A stretch of 13,255 nt of DNA from Cyclostephanos tholiformis (taxonomy: Eukaryota > Bacillariophyta > Thalassiosirophyceae > Thalassiosirales > Thalassiosiraceae). Positions 6,213 through 13,255 of the stretch are shown here, in pieces; within the stretch, counting starts at the first letter, position 1, and each line of letters begins with the position of its first letter. Made by a program: the position numbers and the translations under genes. Location: NCBI GenBank assembly GCA_036939975.1, contig JALLPB010002332.1, positions 1 through 13,255 of the forward strand, given 5' to 3'. The notes under the pieces are model-generated. The model was given only the letters and a program-made list of their open reading frames with translations. It was not told the DNA's origin and searched no databases.

Positions 6213-9200
6213 CACCCTTGCAGTAAACTGCAGAAACACTCCGCTCCTTAAGTACCCTCTGACGTAATTTTAATAATTCCGCTACACGGGTCAAATACTC
6301 CCCCCGTATATTCCGATGATGCGCAGGCGAATGATACTTCGTAAAATAATCGGCAAGGTTAGTCTTACCGGGTTTCCAGTAAATTTTAAATTGCCCTTGC
6401 TGCTCGCGATCTAACAACCATTCAAAACGCATATCCATCGCTTTCGTACGCTTCGGACGCACACGCGAGTTTATCACTCCCTCTGTGGTAGAATTATCTG
6501 TTTGGATTGGTGTTCGGGGTTGCGGATAGCCCATGTCCACCAACATCCGTCGTAAATATACCGCTTCTTTGGCATTGACGAATAAAGCTCCCAGCTCGGC
6601 CTCTGCTGCGGATGACATCACCGCGTCCATGATTTGCGCAATTGTGAGTACTGGCCCATTATTTTGTGGATTCTGAATATCGCTGGATAAGAAGAAATGC
6701 CCCCCCACCCGGCTTCGTGACTTGCTTTCATTAAGGTAACCCGCGTCGCTGTGCACTGCAAGGACCATGTCACTTGCATGATAAGTTATAATTGCTTCCT
6801 CTTGACTTGCCGCGTAATCGAGCAGCTGTCTTACCCTTTCCATTGTCTTTTGCGTCGGGGCTGCTTGCTGCGTCGCAATTGCATTCAACGCCACAAGCAT
6901 AGTAGGATCTACCGCGCGAGCATAATATAACAAAGTGCCGACGACTACTTGCACAAATTTATGCCCTTCTTTACTCAGTGGCGCAGATGGCACCTCAACC
7001 TCAACATATTGCGCTTTGGCTCCATAGCTCGGCGCCACGTGCGGATACGGTGAGTTTTGCACCTTTTTTGGCTGATCATGCCCAAACCTCTTCAGCGCTT
7101 TGTCTATGTAACCCGGCATTGAGAGATGGACCCTTCTATTGTCGTAATCCCAATCGAAATTTATTCCAATATACTTACTCCCCGTCCAATCTTCCGAGAT
7201 GTCATAATGCTCCTTCAAGATATTTATGAGATGCATTGCGTGTTCTTTGCCCACGTATTTAACTCCGAAATCGTCAACGACAAGAGTGAAACTGATTGGT
7301 CGAGTTTTATGAGTCCACAGCCCTGGCACAGCTTTACTTTGTGAGTAGCCATCCTTGTTTAGCCGTTCTTCTAATAATTGCTGTGCTAATATTCCTGCTT
7401 GCGGAAGTCCATACATTCCTTTTCGGATCTCGACGTAGACATATCCATCAACAACCTTTTCCTTGAGATTATATTCGTCAATAATTTCCTGTGGCACTTG
7501 GTCAATGCTGATGCGCACATATTCGAATCTTGTCATGGGTGTGTTCAGATAGAAATTTTTGACGTCCAATGTCATGTACCGGGCTCCTCGGGTAGAAACA
7601 ACGCTGTTGAGATGTATTTTCACCAAGGTAAGATCTGCCGTTGGCGTGCCGACATCTCCTGGATAGTTTACTTTGTCGCTGCCGACTACTAATCGCGTTC
7701 TATGCACCTCCGCTTTGTTAGGCTTTAATTCACACACGAACTTTGCGTAGGTGACGTCCTTCCACCGATCCGATGGAATCTGATTTTTGTGGATGAAAAA
7801 AATTGTATCGGTTCCCTTTATTCGCCCTCCGACACCTTGAGCTAACCTTCCAAACTCGTTTGCTGATGAGTGCAGCCACGTTTCTTGATACTTCGGGTGA
7901 GTAATCAATTTCTGATATTTGAGGAACCTGCCTGTTTCTTCGTCAAAAATTTCATTAACACTTTCAATTATAGCTGGTCCGTCGTCGACAATCGCTTGTG
8001 CCAATTCAGTCATGTCAGTAAGTTTTGTTCTACCCCCCACTGCTCGTGAGTGAATGTTTGTGAGCCGCGCCGTGCCCATTCGTACTGCAGATTTTGATCG
8101 AGTTGTTGGACCCGTCACACTAACTTTGTTATCAACATTTTGTTGCAATGCATTACGTGCTCTTGGATGTTTCTCTTTTTCGATCACCCTTGGAGGTGTC
8201 ACTCTCTTTCCCACCCTTGGAGCTTGCACTGTCTTGGTGCCAGCTTCGTCTTCCAAAGGTGCGTTCATTCGTGACTGTATCGTCAACTTTGCCTGTAAAT
8301 CGTCAGCAAATCTCACTTTTTTCTCCTGTGCTTTTGTTTCACCATTCTCTTTTCCCAAACCGCTCAAAATCTCGTTCATTTTTCGTAGAACTCCCATCTC
8401 TTCATTCCCTTTGGTGTTCACCCGTCGACGAAGCGCAGATGAGAGATCTTCAATCGCTTTGATCAACTGATCTTCCGCCGTTACTGTGGGCTGCGTGATA
8501 TATCGGTGCTGGAAAGTGACCGTGTCGGAAATCCTCTCTGTTCGTGTCTTCTTGCAAAAAATTTTGTGACATCGATAATGCTCCAGTGATGTTCCAACAT
8601 ACCAACCGGTAAGTGATCGTGGATCCCACGTTCTTCGTCTATTTGTACTCTTGTGCATCTCCACTGTGCAACCTAACGGTCCTAGAGGTGTCTTGTTGTA
8701 GTCGAAGTTCCCGTGCACATGCTGATATGCGGATATGGATGGATTCTTTTTCGACTGCCGTAACAGATTCAACGTCAGCTCCGCCTGCGGTAGTAGTCTG
8801 TCCCACAGATTCATTGGAAAAGAATGGTCGACGCCCGCCAGGATTGCAATGAAGTGACTCTTAAAAGTTTGGATTGCTCGCTCAGCCAAATTTCTGCGGT
8901 GAGTATCCGGAGGCACCAATTGTAAGTCACAGTTCTCTTTGATAGCCGACTTGAATGCCTCCGATGCTTCATTGTCCAGTATGTGCAGCTTTGGTTTGTT
9001 TTCCCTTCCTCGACTTACTCGCGACCACAATTTCTGATATGCAGGGATCATCTGATTGTCATTGTGGCTCCGGATTGGTTCAACAGCGATGTAGTTCGCA
9101 TTGACATCGAAAAAGCACATAATCGACGTGTTTCCTCTGCTGGACTGTACTGGTAATCTTCCCGTTTGATCCGAGTAAACTGTTTCGCCCGCATTAAAAA

Positions 9201-10176
9201 TCTTCACCATGATGTTCTGCTTTGCCAACGTTCGCGTGAGTTCTGTTTCTTCTGTTACTGTCTCTGTCGGTAGTTTTATTTTTGTGGATCTAACATTTTG
9301 ACGCTGTTTCTTCATGTGTCCTTTTTGCGTCTCCACCGACTCCGGAAAATGCTTGTTGACGTTCTCGAAGGTAATTCCTGGCCAACTCTGATAGTGTCCG
9401 TTGTGTATTGCTTTCAACCACGAGTCCTTTGTTGGGAAACCCGCTGCTGCATGAAGATATCGAATTGTTTGAGGTATGGATGGTAAGCTGTACACGTTTG
9501 CTGCCGTGTCTTCCTTGATCCGAGCAATTTCAACTTGTCGTGGTTGCTGTGTTGATAATCTCCACAGCCCATTTGGATCACGCCACCCTTTGAGGACTGG
9601 CTTACTGTAAGTCTTGATGCGGAAAGTGTTTTTTGCATGAATCGTTATGCCATCTCCTTTAGGATGAAAAATGGTCGTGTAATTTGCATCGGCCAATTTA
9701 CCGACGCTGACCAACGAGTTTGGTCGCAAACTCGGAAGTACGTCAGCCTTTCGTGCTTCGGTCGAAAGTGAATCGAATGGCAGCATAGTTGTGTGAGTTG
9801 CTTGTATGGTAGATCCATCAGGTAATCTTACTATTTTGCTTGATGTCCCTGTGATAGGTAGCCCCTCCTCTGGCCGCACAAAGTTTGATGTTGCTCCCGA
9901 GTCCAAGACCATGGAGCTAACGTTTGGTTGCGGTGCTCCGGGTTTACTGTTGAGACTGATGTGCTTGCTTACCCAATCTTGGATAATTGTTTTCAGATTT
10001 CGCATTACCTTTGAGTCAGTGATATTGTTTACGTTTGCGTTTTGTTCATTTGACGGAGTGGAGATTCCGTCGGCTTCGGTTTCCTCATCGTCGTCTATGA
10101 GCGGGGCCCAGTAGTTTGCAGACAGCGCGTAAGTCAAATGTGTTTCTATTTTACTTACTGATGCATATTTTTGCAA
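6196..10176 (-). CDS. pol: Pol polyprotein: protease, integrase, reverse transcriptase, RNase H
   Basis: A 1326-residue Copia-type Pol. Landmarks, numbered from codon 10174-10176 (a TTG): aspartic protease LDSGATSNF (D92); integrase with D336 (VYSDQTGRLP), D401 (HILDNEAS) and E432 (RNLAERAIQTF); reverse transcriptase with D871 (TLDVKNFYLNTPM) and VVDDFG (D968, D969); RNase H with D1144 (VHSDAGY), E1192/E1194 (SSAAEAEL) and D1227 (QTDNS), then ADYFTKYH near 1275. The integrase N-terminal zinc region has H242 and H258 but no CX2C; the expected place reads ETQKGHMKK. There is no ATG until residue 58 (10003-10005). The frame is open upstream to the gag stop and is the same frame as gag, so Pol is probably made as a Gag-Pol readthrough product. 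Its last codons lie in the 3' LTR. No stops or shifts were seen. Confidence 0.95.
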   Translation of the reverse strand: MQKYASVSKIETHLTYALSANYWAPLIDDDEETEADGISTPSNEQNANVNNITDSKVMRNLKTIIQDWVSKHISLNSKPGAPQPNVSSMVLDSGATSNFVRPEEGLPITGTSSKIVRLPDGSTIQATHTTMLPFDSLSTEARKADVLPSLRPNSLVSVGKLADANYTTIFHPKGDGITIHAKNTFRIKTYSKPVLKGWRDPNGLWRLSTQQPRQVEIARIKEDTAANVYSLPSIPQTIRYLHAAAGFPTKDSWLKAIHNGHYQSWPGITFENVNKHFPESVETQKGHMKKQRQNVRSTKIKLPTETVTEETELTRTLAKQNIMVKIFNAGETVYSDQTGRLPVQSSRGNTSIMCFFDVNANYIAVEPIRSHNDNQMIPAYQKLWSRVSRGRENKPKLHILDNEASEAFKSAIKENCDLQLVPPDTHRRNLAERAIQTFKSHFIAILAGVDHSFPMNLWDRLLPQAELTLNLLRQSKKNPSISAYQHVHGNFDYNKTPLGPLGCTVEMHKSTNRRRTWDPRSLTGWYVGTSLEHYRCHKIFCKKTRTERISDTVTFQHRYITQPTVTAEDQLIKAIEDLSSALRRRVNTKGNEEMGVLRKMNEILSGLGKENGETKAQEKKVRFADDLQAKLTIQSRMNAPLEDEAGTKTVQAPRVGKRVTPPRVIEKEKHPRARNALQQNVDNKVSVTGPTTRSKSAVRMGTARLTNIHSRAVGGRTKLTDMTELAQAIVDDGPAIIESVNEIFDEETGRFLKYQKLITHPKYQETWLHSSANEFGRLAQGVGGRIKGTDTIFFIHKNQIPSDRWKDVTYAKFVCELKPNKAEVHRTRLVVGSDKVNYPGDVGTPTADLTLVKIHLNSVVSTRGARYMTLDVKNFYLNTPMTRFEYVRISIDQVPQEIIDEYNLKEKVVDGYVYVEIRKGMYGLPQAGILAQQLLEERLNKDGYSQSKAVPGLWTHKTRPISFTLVVDDFGVKYVGKEHAMHLINILKEHYDISEDWTGSKYIGINFDWDYDNRRVHLSMPGYIDKALKRFGHDQPKKVQNSPYPHVAPSYGAKAQYVEVEVPSAPLSKEGHKFVQVVVGTLLYYARAVDPTMLVALNAIATQQAAPTQKTMERVRQLLDYAASQEEAIITYHASDMVLAVHSDAGYLNESKSRSRVGGHFFLSSDIQNPQNNGPVLTIAQIMDAVMSSAAEAELGALFVNAKEAVYLRRMLVDMGYPQPRTPIQTDNSTTEGVINSRVRPKRTKAMDMRFEWLLDREQQGQFKIYWKPGKTNLADYFTKYHSPAHHRNIRGEYLTRVAELLKLRQRVLKERSVSAVYCKGVLNGQ

Positions 10177-10209
10177 CTCTGTTTCTAACTGGGGCCCCTC
10201 GCACCGTCA
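10177..10209 (-). promoter_or_regulatory. Candidate UGA readthrough site between gag and pol
   Basis: In element orientation gag ends ACC TGA, followed by CGG TGC GAG GGG CCC CAG, and the frame stays open directly into pol. UGA followed by CGG is one of the established leaky contexts (seen in several plant RNA viruses, usually with a 3' stem). The self-complementary GGGGCCCC lies 9 bases after the stop and could nucleate structure. Readthrough would give a Gag-Pol of about 1717 residues. Confidence 0.55.
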
Positions 10210-11349
10210 GGTACTCTTCACCGACTTCCACCCGTCCGGCCTTTTGTCTGCATTTGTAGGCAACTCCCAGCATTGATCAGCTGTTCGATTTGGATGCTTT
10301 CGATTGCAGTGCGGGCAAGTCGGAGCATTCTTTTTCTTTTCTTCCCAGGCTTTCTTCCTTTCTTCCCTTTTATTGGTTCCGGATGCTGAGTTGTTGGTCG
10401 ATGACGCAGGTTTGTTGGCTAAGAGAGCAGCGGTAAGTTTCTCCATCGCTTCATTATTTGACTTGATGAGAATTTCGATTTGCTTCGACTGCTTTTCCGT
10501 GAGTTCGGCAACGAGCTCCTCTGTCGCTTGCGCCAACTCTTCGACTAAGTTTGCTGACGCATGTCCCGTTGCTCTTGCCGTTGTCTCCTGCCTGTTGAGC
10601 TTTGCATACTCAGCGCACATCACCACTTTCAGGTTTGCATAGGTCTGCGCGAGCTGTGGCCGTGCTTCCCATTCGCGAATTGCCGGGTCAAAATCTCCAG
10701 CTTCTTTAAAACACTTGAGTGCCTTCGCCATCATCGCACGTTCGTCGACTTGGACATTTGCACGTGCTAACTGCCTCCGCGCTTTGTCGACTCGGTTGAA
10801 GTATTTGGTTGGCACCTCGCCTGCGTTCCAGGGTGAATCGCATTCTGCCAGAAGCGCCGTAATATCAATGTAATCCATTGAACCCCAGCGATCCCGAAGG
10901 TGAGTAAGCATTTGCAGTGGTGTCACGTTCAAGTACGCAATTCCTTCGTCGCGAATCTCTAACAAGAAATCCTCTTCTACCGCTTGCAAGATCAAGTCCT
11001 TGAGACCCTTACTGACTCCCACACACGTTTGAAATTGAACAATTAATGCCTTGTGCTCGGCTTCTCGTTGCGCTCGTTGTACCGCGGGAATTGGGCCTTG
11101 TGGATAGTGACCAGGATTTACCGGAATGATGAATGGAGTTCCCGGCGCGAACAATTCGTAGTCGGCGACACTCTTTACCAACCCTGCATGACCGTGAGCC
11201 CCTCCCCCCAATTCGGATAGGAAAGATGATGCAATCGCAGTTAACTCCTCGTCTAACTTGTCGAGGTCCTTGTTGGTCGGCTGACCGAAAATCTTGGTCA
11301 CTGTGCATTCCGCTACTGCCTTGCGTGTCTCTTGTTCCGTAATCGTCAT
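10207..11349 (-). CDS. gag: Gag (capsid-nucleocapsid) polyprotein
   Basis: 380 residues from ATG at 11347-11349 (G at -3) to TGA at 10207-10209. It forms the virus-like particle that packages the element RNA. The body is mostly helical-looking and rich in Glu, Lys and Ala, as in Copia Gag (UBN2/Retrotran_gag type). A Lys-rich linker (KREERKKAWEEKKKNAPT) leads to a zinc knuckle at C345, C348, H352 and C360, spaced CX2CX3HX7C and followed by WELP. This differs from the standard CX2CX4HX4C but matches the form I associate with diatom Copia elements. The 64-base leader between 5' LTR and ATG holds the presumed primer-binding site. The stop context is TGA CGG, with pol following in frame after only 10 codons. 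Confidence 0.9.
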   Translation of the reverse strand: MTITEQETRKAVAECTVTKIFGQPTNKDLDKLDEELTAIASSFLSELGGGAHGHAGLVKSVADYELFAPGTPFIIPVNPGHYPQGPIPAVQRAQREAEHKALIVQFQTCVGVSKGLKDLILQAVEEDFLLEIRDEGIAYLNVTPLQMLTHLRDRWGSMDYIDITALLAECDSPWNAGEVPTKYFNRVDKARRQLARANVQVDERAMMAKALKCFKEAGDFDPAIREWEARPQLAQTYANLKVVMCAEYAKLNRQETTARATGHASANLVEELAQATEELVAELTEKQSKQIEILIKSNNEAMEKLTAALLANKPASSTNNSASGTNKREERKKAWEEKKKNAPTCPHCNRKHPNRTADQCWELPTNADKRPDGWKSVKST

Positions 11350-11399
11350 TACGTTAAAATAATTTGAATGAATGTGATTTCGATTTACCGTTCGTAAGG

Positions 11400-11463
11400 A
11401 ATTCAGTAATCACTATTATTCATTGACACTAGAAAGTTGTTGTAATACGGTGATTACTGAATT
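11400..11463 (-). promoter_or_regulatory. Primer-binding-site region with 14-bp stem to the LTR (possible self-priming)
   Basis: In element orientation the first 14 bases after the 5' LTR (11413 down to 11400) are GTGATTACTGAATT. Inside the LTR, at 11463-11450, is AATTCAGTAATCAC, its perfect complement; 36 bases separate the arms. The downstream arm begins exactly at the LTR boundary, where a reverse-transcription primer must anneal. No TGG start, expected for pairing to a tRNA 3' CCA end, is present. Both LTRs keep the inner arm unchanged (low copy at 6073-6086). Confidence 0.6.
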
Positions 11464-11589
11464 AATGAGCAACTACTTTCTAATCGTCCAAAAAAACCCA
11501 GTCGGATTTAAATATTCGGTTTGAATATTTAACTCCAGTTTTCGTCAGTTTTCTGGTTCGCCTTAAACGATATTATTGACCATTTAACA
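11414..11589 (-). repeat. 5' LTR of the Copia element
   Basis: 176 bp; carries the promoter and, if the LTR works as in relatives, the RNA start. In element orientation an AT-rich TATTTAAAT (11514-11506) is a TATA-like candidate, and CTCATTA (11469-11463) resembles an initiator; the distance between them (about 45-50) is longer than usual, so the start is not fixed. The LTR is followed inward by the presumed primer-binding site. Confidence 0.95.
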
Positions 11590-11594
11590 CCCAT
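11590..11594 (+). repeat. Copia target-site duplication (right copy)
   Basis: CCCAT, identical to 6032-6036. It is followed by AATTATTCG, which restores the mariner-like end motif once Copia is removed. Confidence 0.85.
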
Positions 11595-12170
11595 AATTAT
11601 TCGCACTTGTTGATGTACAGACTGTCCCATAATTATTCGTATTTATTAATACAAACTCCTAATGGATTCCTATGTCATGAATCAACTACGCCAAAATTTT
11701 TTTCTTCTTTTTTTTTTGTAAGAAAAGAACCTTCTCTCAACTCTCCACACCTCTCACACATCTTCATCAAAACAAGATGAAAAAGTACCATACAATAAGT
11801 TTTGGGATTCTTAAGATACGAAAAGGGTAGAACATGTCATTTGTTTTGTTGGAACACCGATTTTTTTCCATCTGGGCTACGGTACCTATGGTACTCTATC
11901 CTACAAACTCTGTCCCAAAATTATTCGTACATTATGCCGTACAGACGGGTCCCACATTTTTTGTACATTTTCTAGTACTTGTTTTAATGAATTCCTAAGT
12001 TAAAATGCAATTTTGGCGAAAGTTGCTTTGTGTATTCTTAGTGCAGACCTGTTCATACATAGGAATAGATACATAGGATAAGAAAGATGAAAATCATCAT
12101 TTTTTTGAGGTGCACAATATTTTTTGACAACTTGGCCTATGGTAGCTACGCTAATCTATCCTATGAGGGA
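11595..12170 (+). repeat. Two diverged ~325-bp direct units bounded by CTGTCCCAWAATTATTCG
   Basis: With Copia removed, a doublet of the end motif (virtual start 11586, then 11622, 36 apart) is echoed by a doublet at 11910 and about 11946 (38 apart). Matching landmarks follow each, offset about 325: TACAAACTCCTAATGGATTCCT against TACTTGTTTTAATGAATTCCT; and GGGCTACGGTACCTATGGTA before 11909 against GGCCTATGGTAGCTACGCTA before 12170. The second unit is shorter. No reading frame of note. Confidence 0.5.
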
Positions 12171-12184
12171 AAAAAGCTGATAGG

Positions 12185-12518
12185 GGTAATAAAATTGCGG
12201 CGCGATGTTGTAGTTTTCATAATTCGCCGATGCGACTATTGGATTGAGCGCAAATTTTAGGGTTTTTTATGTACTTGAGTCATCCTTTGAATGTTAACAC
12301 AGCCCTTAATCCAAGCAAATAACCGCAAATGTACAAATAATTGTGGGACAGAGTAGTACAGGAAAAACATTGTTTTAGAAGGAATTAAAATGCGGCATGA
12401 TTTTGCCGTTTTCAGATTTTGGCATTATCACCGTTCAGCATTTTTTATAAACTTGGACCATCAGCTGAAAATTAACACAGCTCTTAATCCTGACAAATAA
12501 TTATGGGACAGAGTAGTA
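12185..12518 (-). repeat. Two diverged 140-175-bp units ending in the inverted CTACTCTGTCCC motif
   Basis: ATTGTGGGACAGAGTAGTA (ending 12358) and ATTATGGGACAGAGTAGTA (ending 12518) are 160 apart. The sequence before each also matches: ACACAGCYCTTAATCC, AAAATTGCGGCGCGATG against AAAATGCGGCATGATT, and a TTTTTTAT block. Orientation is opposite to the units at 11595-12170, so the cluster as a whole has inverted ends. Confidence 0.55.
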
Positions 12519-13198
12519 TTATGTGACTGCTACGGTCTGGCCATAGACCATATGATATGTACCCACAATGTTGTATCCACTTGTATTTGATCAAAATATT
12601 TTGCCTAAAGCCCATGTTATCCGTATTTAGCAACCAGAATCACCTTCAAGAAACAAGATCATCATCGCTTCTCTGGCGACTAACATAGCTCCACATGCGC
12701 TCATCGCAGCGCCATTCGCGAATAAATTTTGGAAGCGCGTGGCGATTTAAAGTGGAATGGATCGCTCAAATGTCGTCCAACTCCAGCCACGGCGCAAAAT
12801 AAGGCCAATAGAGTGGAGCTCATGGAGAGCCGTATTGTATTTAATAGAGAGAGAGTAATTTTTTTTACTCTTACTCAGGCTGTGATTTCTTTGAGCGTGT
12901 AGGCAAAAAACGTTTAGACATAAAAAATTGGGTTATGTGTATCGCTCTGCTAAGCTTGTAATTGTTCGTGTTTTTGTTGTGTGTGTGTGCATATAATGAC
13001 TCAAAATCTCCGTAATTTTTTTGTTTCTGCGTTTTATGTTTTATGGGCACGTAAAATGGCCCCAATCGTAGAAATTTTATGCACACATATAACATAAAAC
13101 GCATAAATAAACATATACGTGGAACCTGCAGTTACTTAGCTAAACCGGCCACAAAACACAAAAACACACGCACATCACATGCAACAACCAACAACAAG
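12519..13198. other. AT-rich spacer without a recognisable gene
   Basis: No protein family was recognised on either strand. Contents are a short hairpin (GGTCT/AGACC, 12534-12549), an alternating GT run at about 12978-12989, a T-rich tract near 12860 flanked by GAGTAA/TTACTC, and an A/C-rich stretch from 13150 to 13198 that resembles a 5' untranslated leader. Confidence 0.5.
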
Positions 13199-13255
13199 AT
13201 GAGCTGTGCCCACCCTACCCTCCAGCGGCTTTGCCCTCCTCTCTTCATGGGTAGA
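13199..13255 (+). CDS. Possible start of a gene running off the right edge
   Basis: ATG at 13199-13201 has A at -3 and follows an A/C-rich leader (ACATCACATGCAACAACC and similar, 13172-13198), a composition common just before algal start codons. The 19 codons to the edge are open (MSCAHPTLQRLCPPLFMGR). This is too short for a family call. The jump to higher GC at the ATG supports a coding start, but chance is quite possible. Confidence 0.25.
   Translation, partial: MSCAHPTLQRLCPPLFMGR

Larger units (their letters stand above)
6037..11589 (-). mobile_element. Full-length Ty1/Copia LTR retrotransposon (diatom CoDi-like)
   Basis: The element runs on the minus strand: 5' LTR (11414-11589), a 64-base leader, gag, pol in the order protease-integrase-RT-RNase H (the Copia order), and 3' LTR (6037-6212). 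Total length is 5553 bp with a CCCAT duplication on both sides. The LTRs differ at 7 of 176 positions by my count (about 4%), all substitutions. The insertion is therefore not brand new, yet both reading frames remain open. Each LTR begins TGTTAAA and ends AATAATA in element orientation, so the usual terminal CA is TA. It sits in the left inverted end of an older mariner-like repeat. The CoDi assignment rests on the VVDDFG RT box and the Gag knuckle, not on a search. Confidence 0.95.
6023..12516. mobile_element. Non-autonomous mariner/Stowaway-like repeat, split by the Copia element
   Basis: The left end reads TA-CTGCTCTGTCCCAT (TA at 6021-6022) and the right end, on the other strand, TA-CTACTCTGTCCCATAATTATTTG (TA at 12517-12518). 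The Copia insertion duplicated CCCAT. Removing Copia and one CCCAT gives a left end CTGCTCTGTCCCATAATT followed by ATTCG, which matches the right end closely. Inverted ends starting CTnCTCTGTCCC next to TA fit mariner/Stowaway-type elements in general; this family name is my inference. Without Copia it is about 936 bp with no transposase. Internal copies of the end motif at 11622-11640, 11908-11930, about 11946-11965 (weak) and, reversed, 12334-12356 suggest several elements or repeat units stacked together. Confidence 0.55.

Noticed and set aside
8054..8470. 138-codon open frame on the plus strand inside pol
   Set aside because: Antisense shadow of the low-constraint linker between integrase and reverse transcriptase.
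11414..11423. LTR ending at the inner TGTCA, with the last ten bases outside
   Set aside because: The ten-base string ATGAATAATA follows TGTCA in both LTR copies, and the CCCAT duplication fits only if those ten bases belong to the LTR.
12871..13104. 77-codon open frame on the minus strand
   Set aside because: Composition is that of AT-rich spacer translated by chance (Lys, Asn, His, Thr runs), with no domain.
1..13255. tRNA or rRNA genes
   Set aside because: I looked for tRNA arm motifs and rRNA-like blocks by eye and saw none that were convincing; a covariance-model scan was not possible here.

Overview
The window looks like a transposon-dense stretch of a nuclear genome from a diatom (or a related stramenopile). 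It has no operons and no ribosome binding sites. It carries a Ty1/Copia retrotransposon with the Gag zinc knuckle and VVDD reverse transcriptase typical of diatom CoDi elements, and a piggyBac-like transposase with diatom-type motifs. The rest is AT-rich spacer full of diverged repeats. The organism call is my inference from protein style, not a database match.

Layout: 1-399 is a broken 5' piece of an HTH transposase. 400-3270 holds no convincing gene but has a ~170-bp foldback, a pair of diverged direct repeats about 1 kb apart, a 54-57 bp minisatellite between them, a 195-bp tandem duplication, one short zinc-knuckle peptide and a 30-31 bp degenerate tandem repeat. 3277-5985 is a ~2.7 kb piggyBac-like element with perfect 18-bp inverted ends. 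Its transposase keeps its three acidic positions but is broken by a frameshift near the N-terminus, a stop, and a second frameshift in the C-terminal Cys-rich domain. The end of that gene also carries a 92-bp exact duplication around a single N, probably an assembly scar. 6023-12516 is a non-autonomous mariner/Stowaway-like repeat with TA at both borders. It is interrupted by a full-length Copia element (6037-11589, minus strand, 176-bp LTRs, 5-bp target duplication CCCAT). 12519-13198 is spacer, and a possible gene start runs off the right edge at 13199.

The Copia element is the most informative object. Gag (380 aa) and Pol (1326 aa) are both open, and the LTRs differ at 7 of 176 positions. 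Two features of how it may work stand out. First, gag and pol lie in the SAME frame, separated by one UGA followed by CGG, with no AUG for pol until codon 58 of the open frame, which suggests stop-codon readthrough. Second, the 14 nt directly after the 5' LTR, where the primer-binding site belongs, are perfectly complementary to a segment inside the same LTR 36 nt away. This suggests self-primed reverse transcription as described for Tf1, rather than tRNA priming. Together with the nested insertion that can be read back to its empty site, these are the main points for follow-up.
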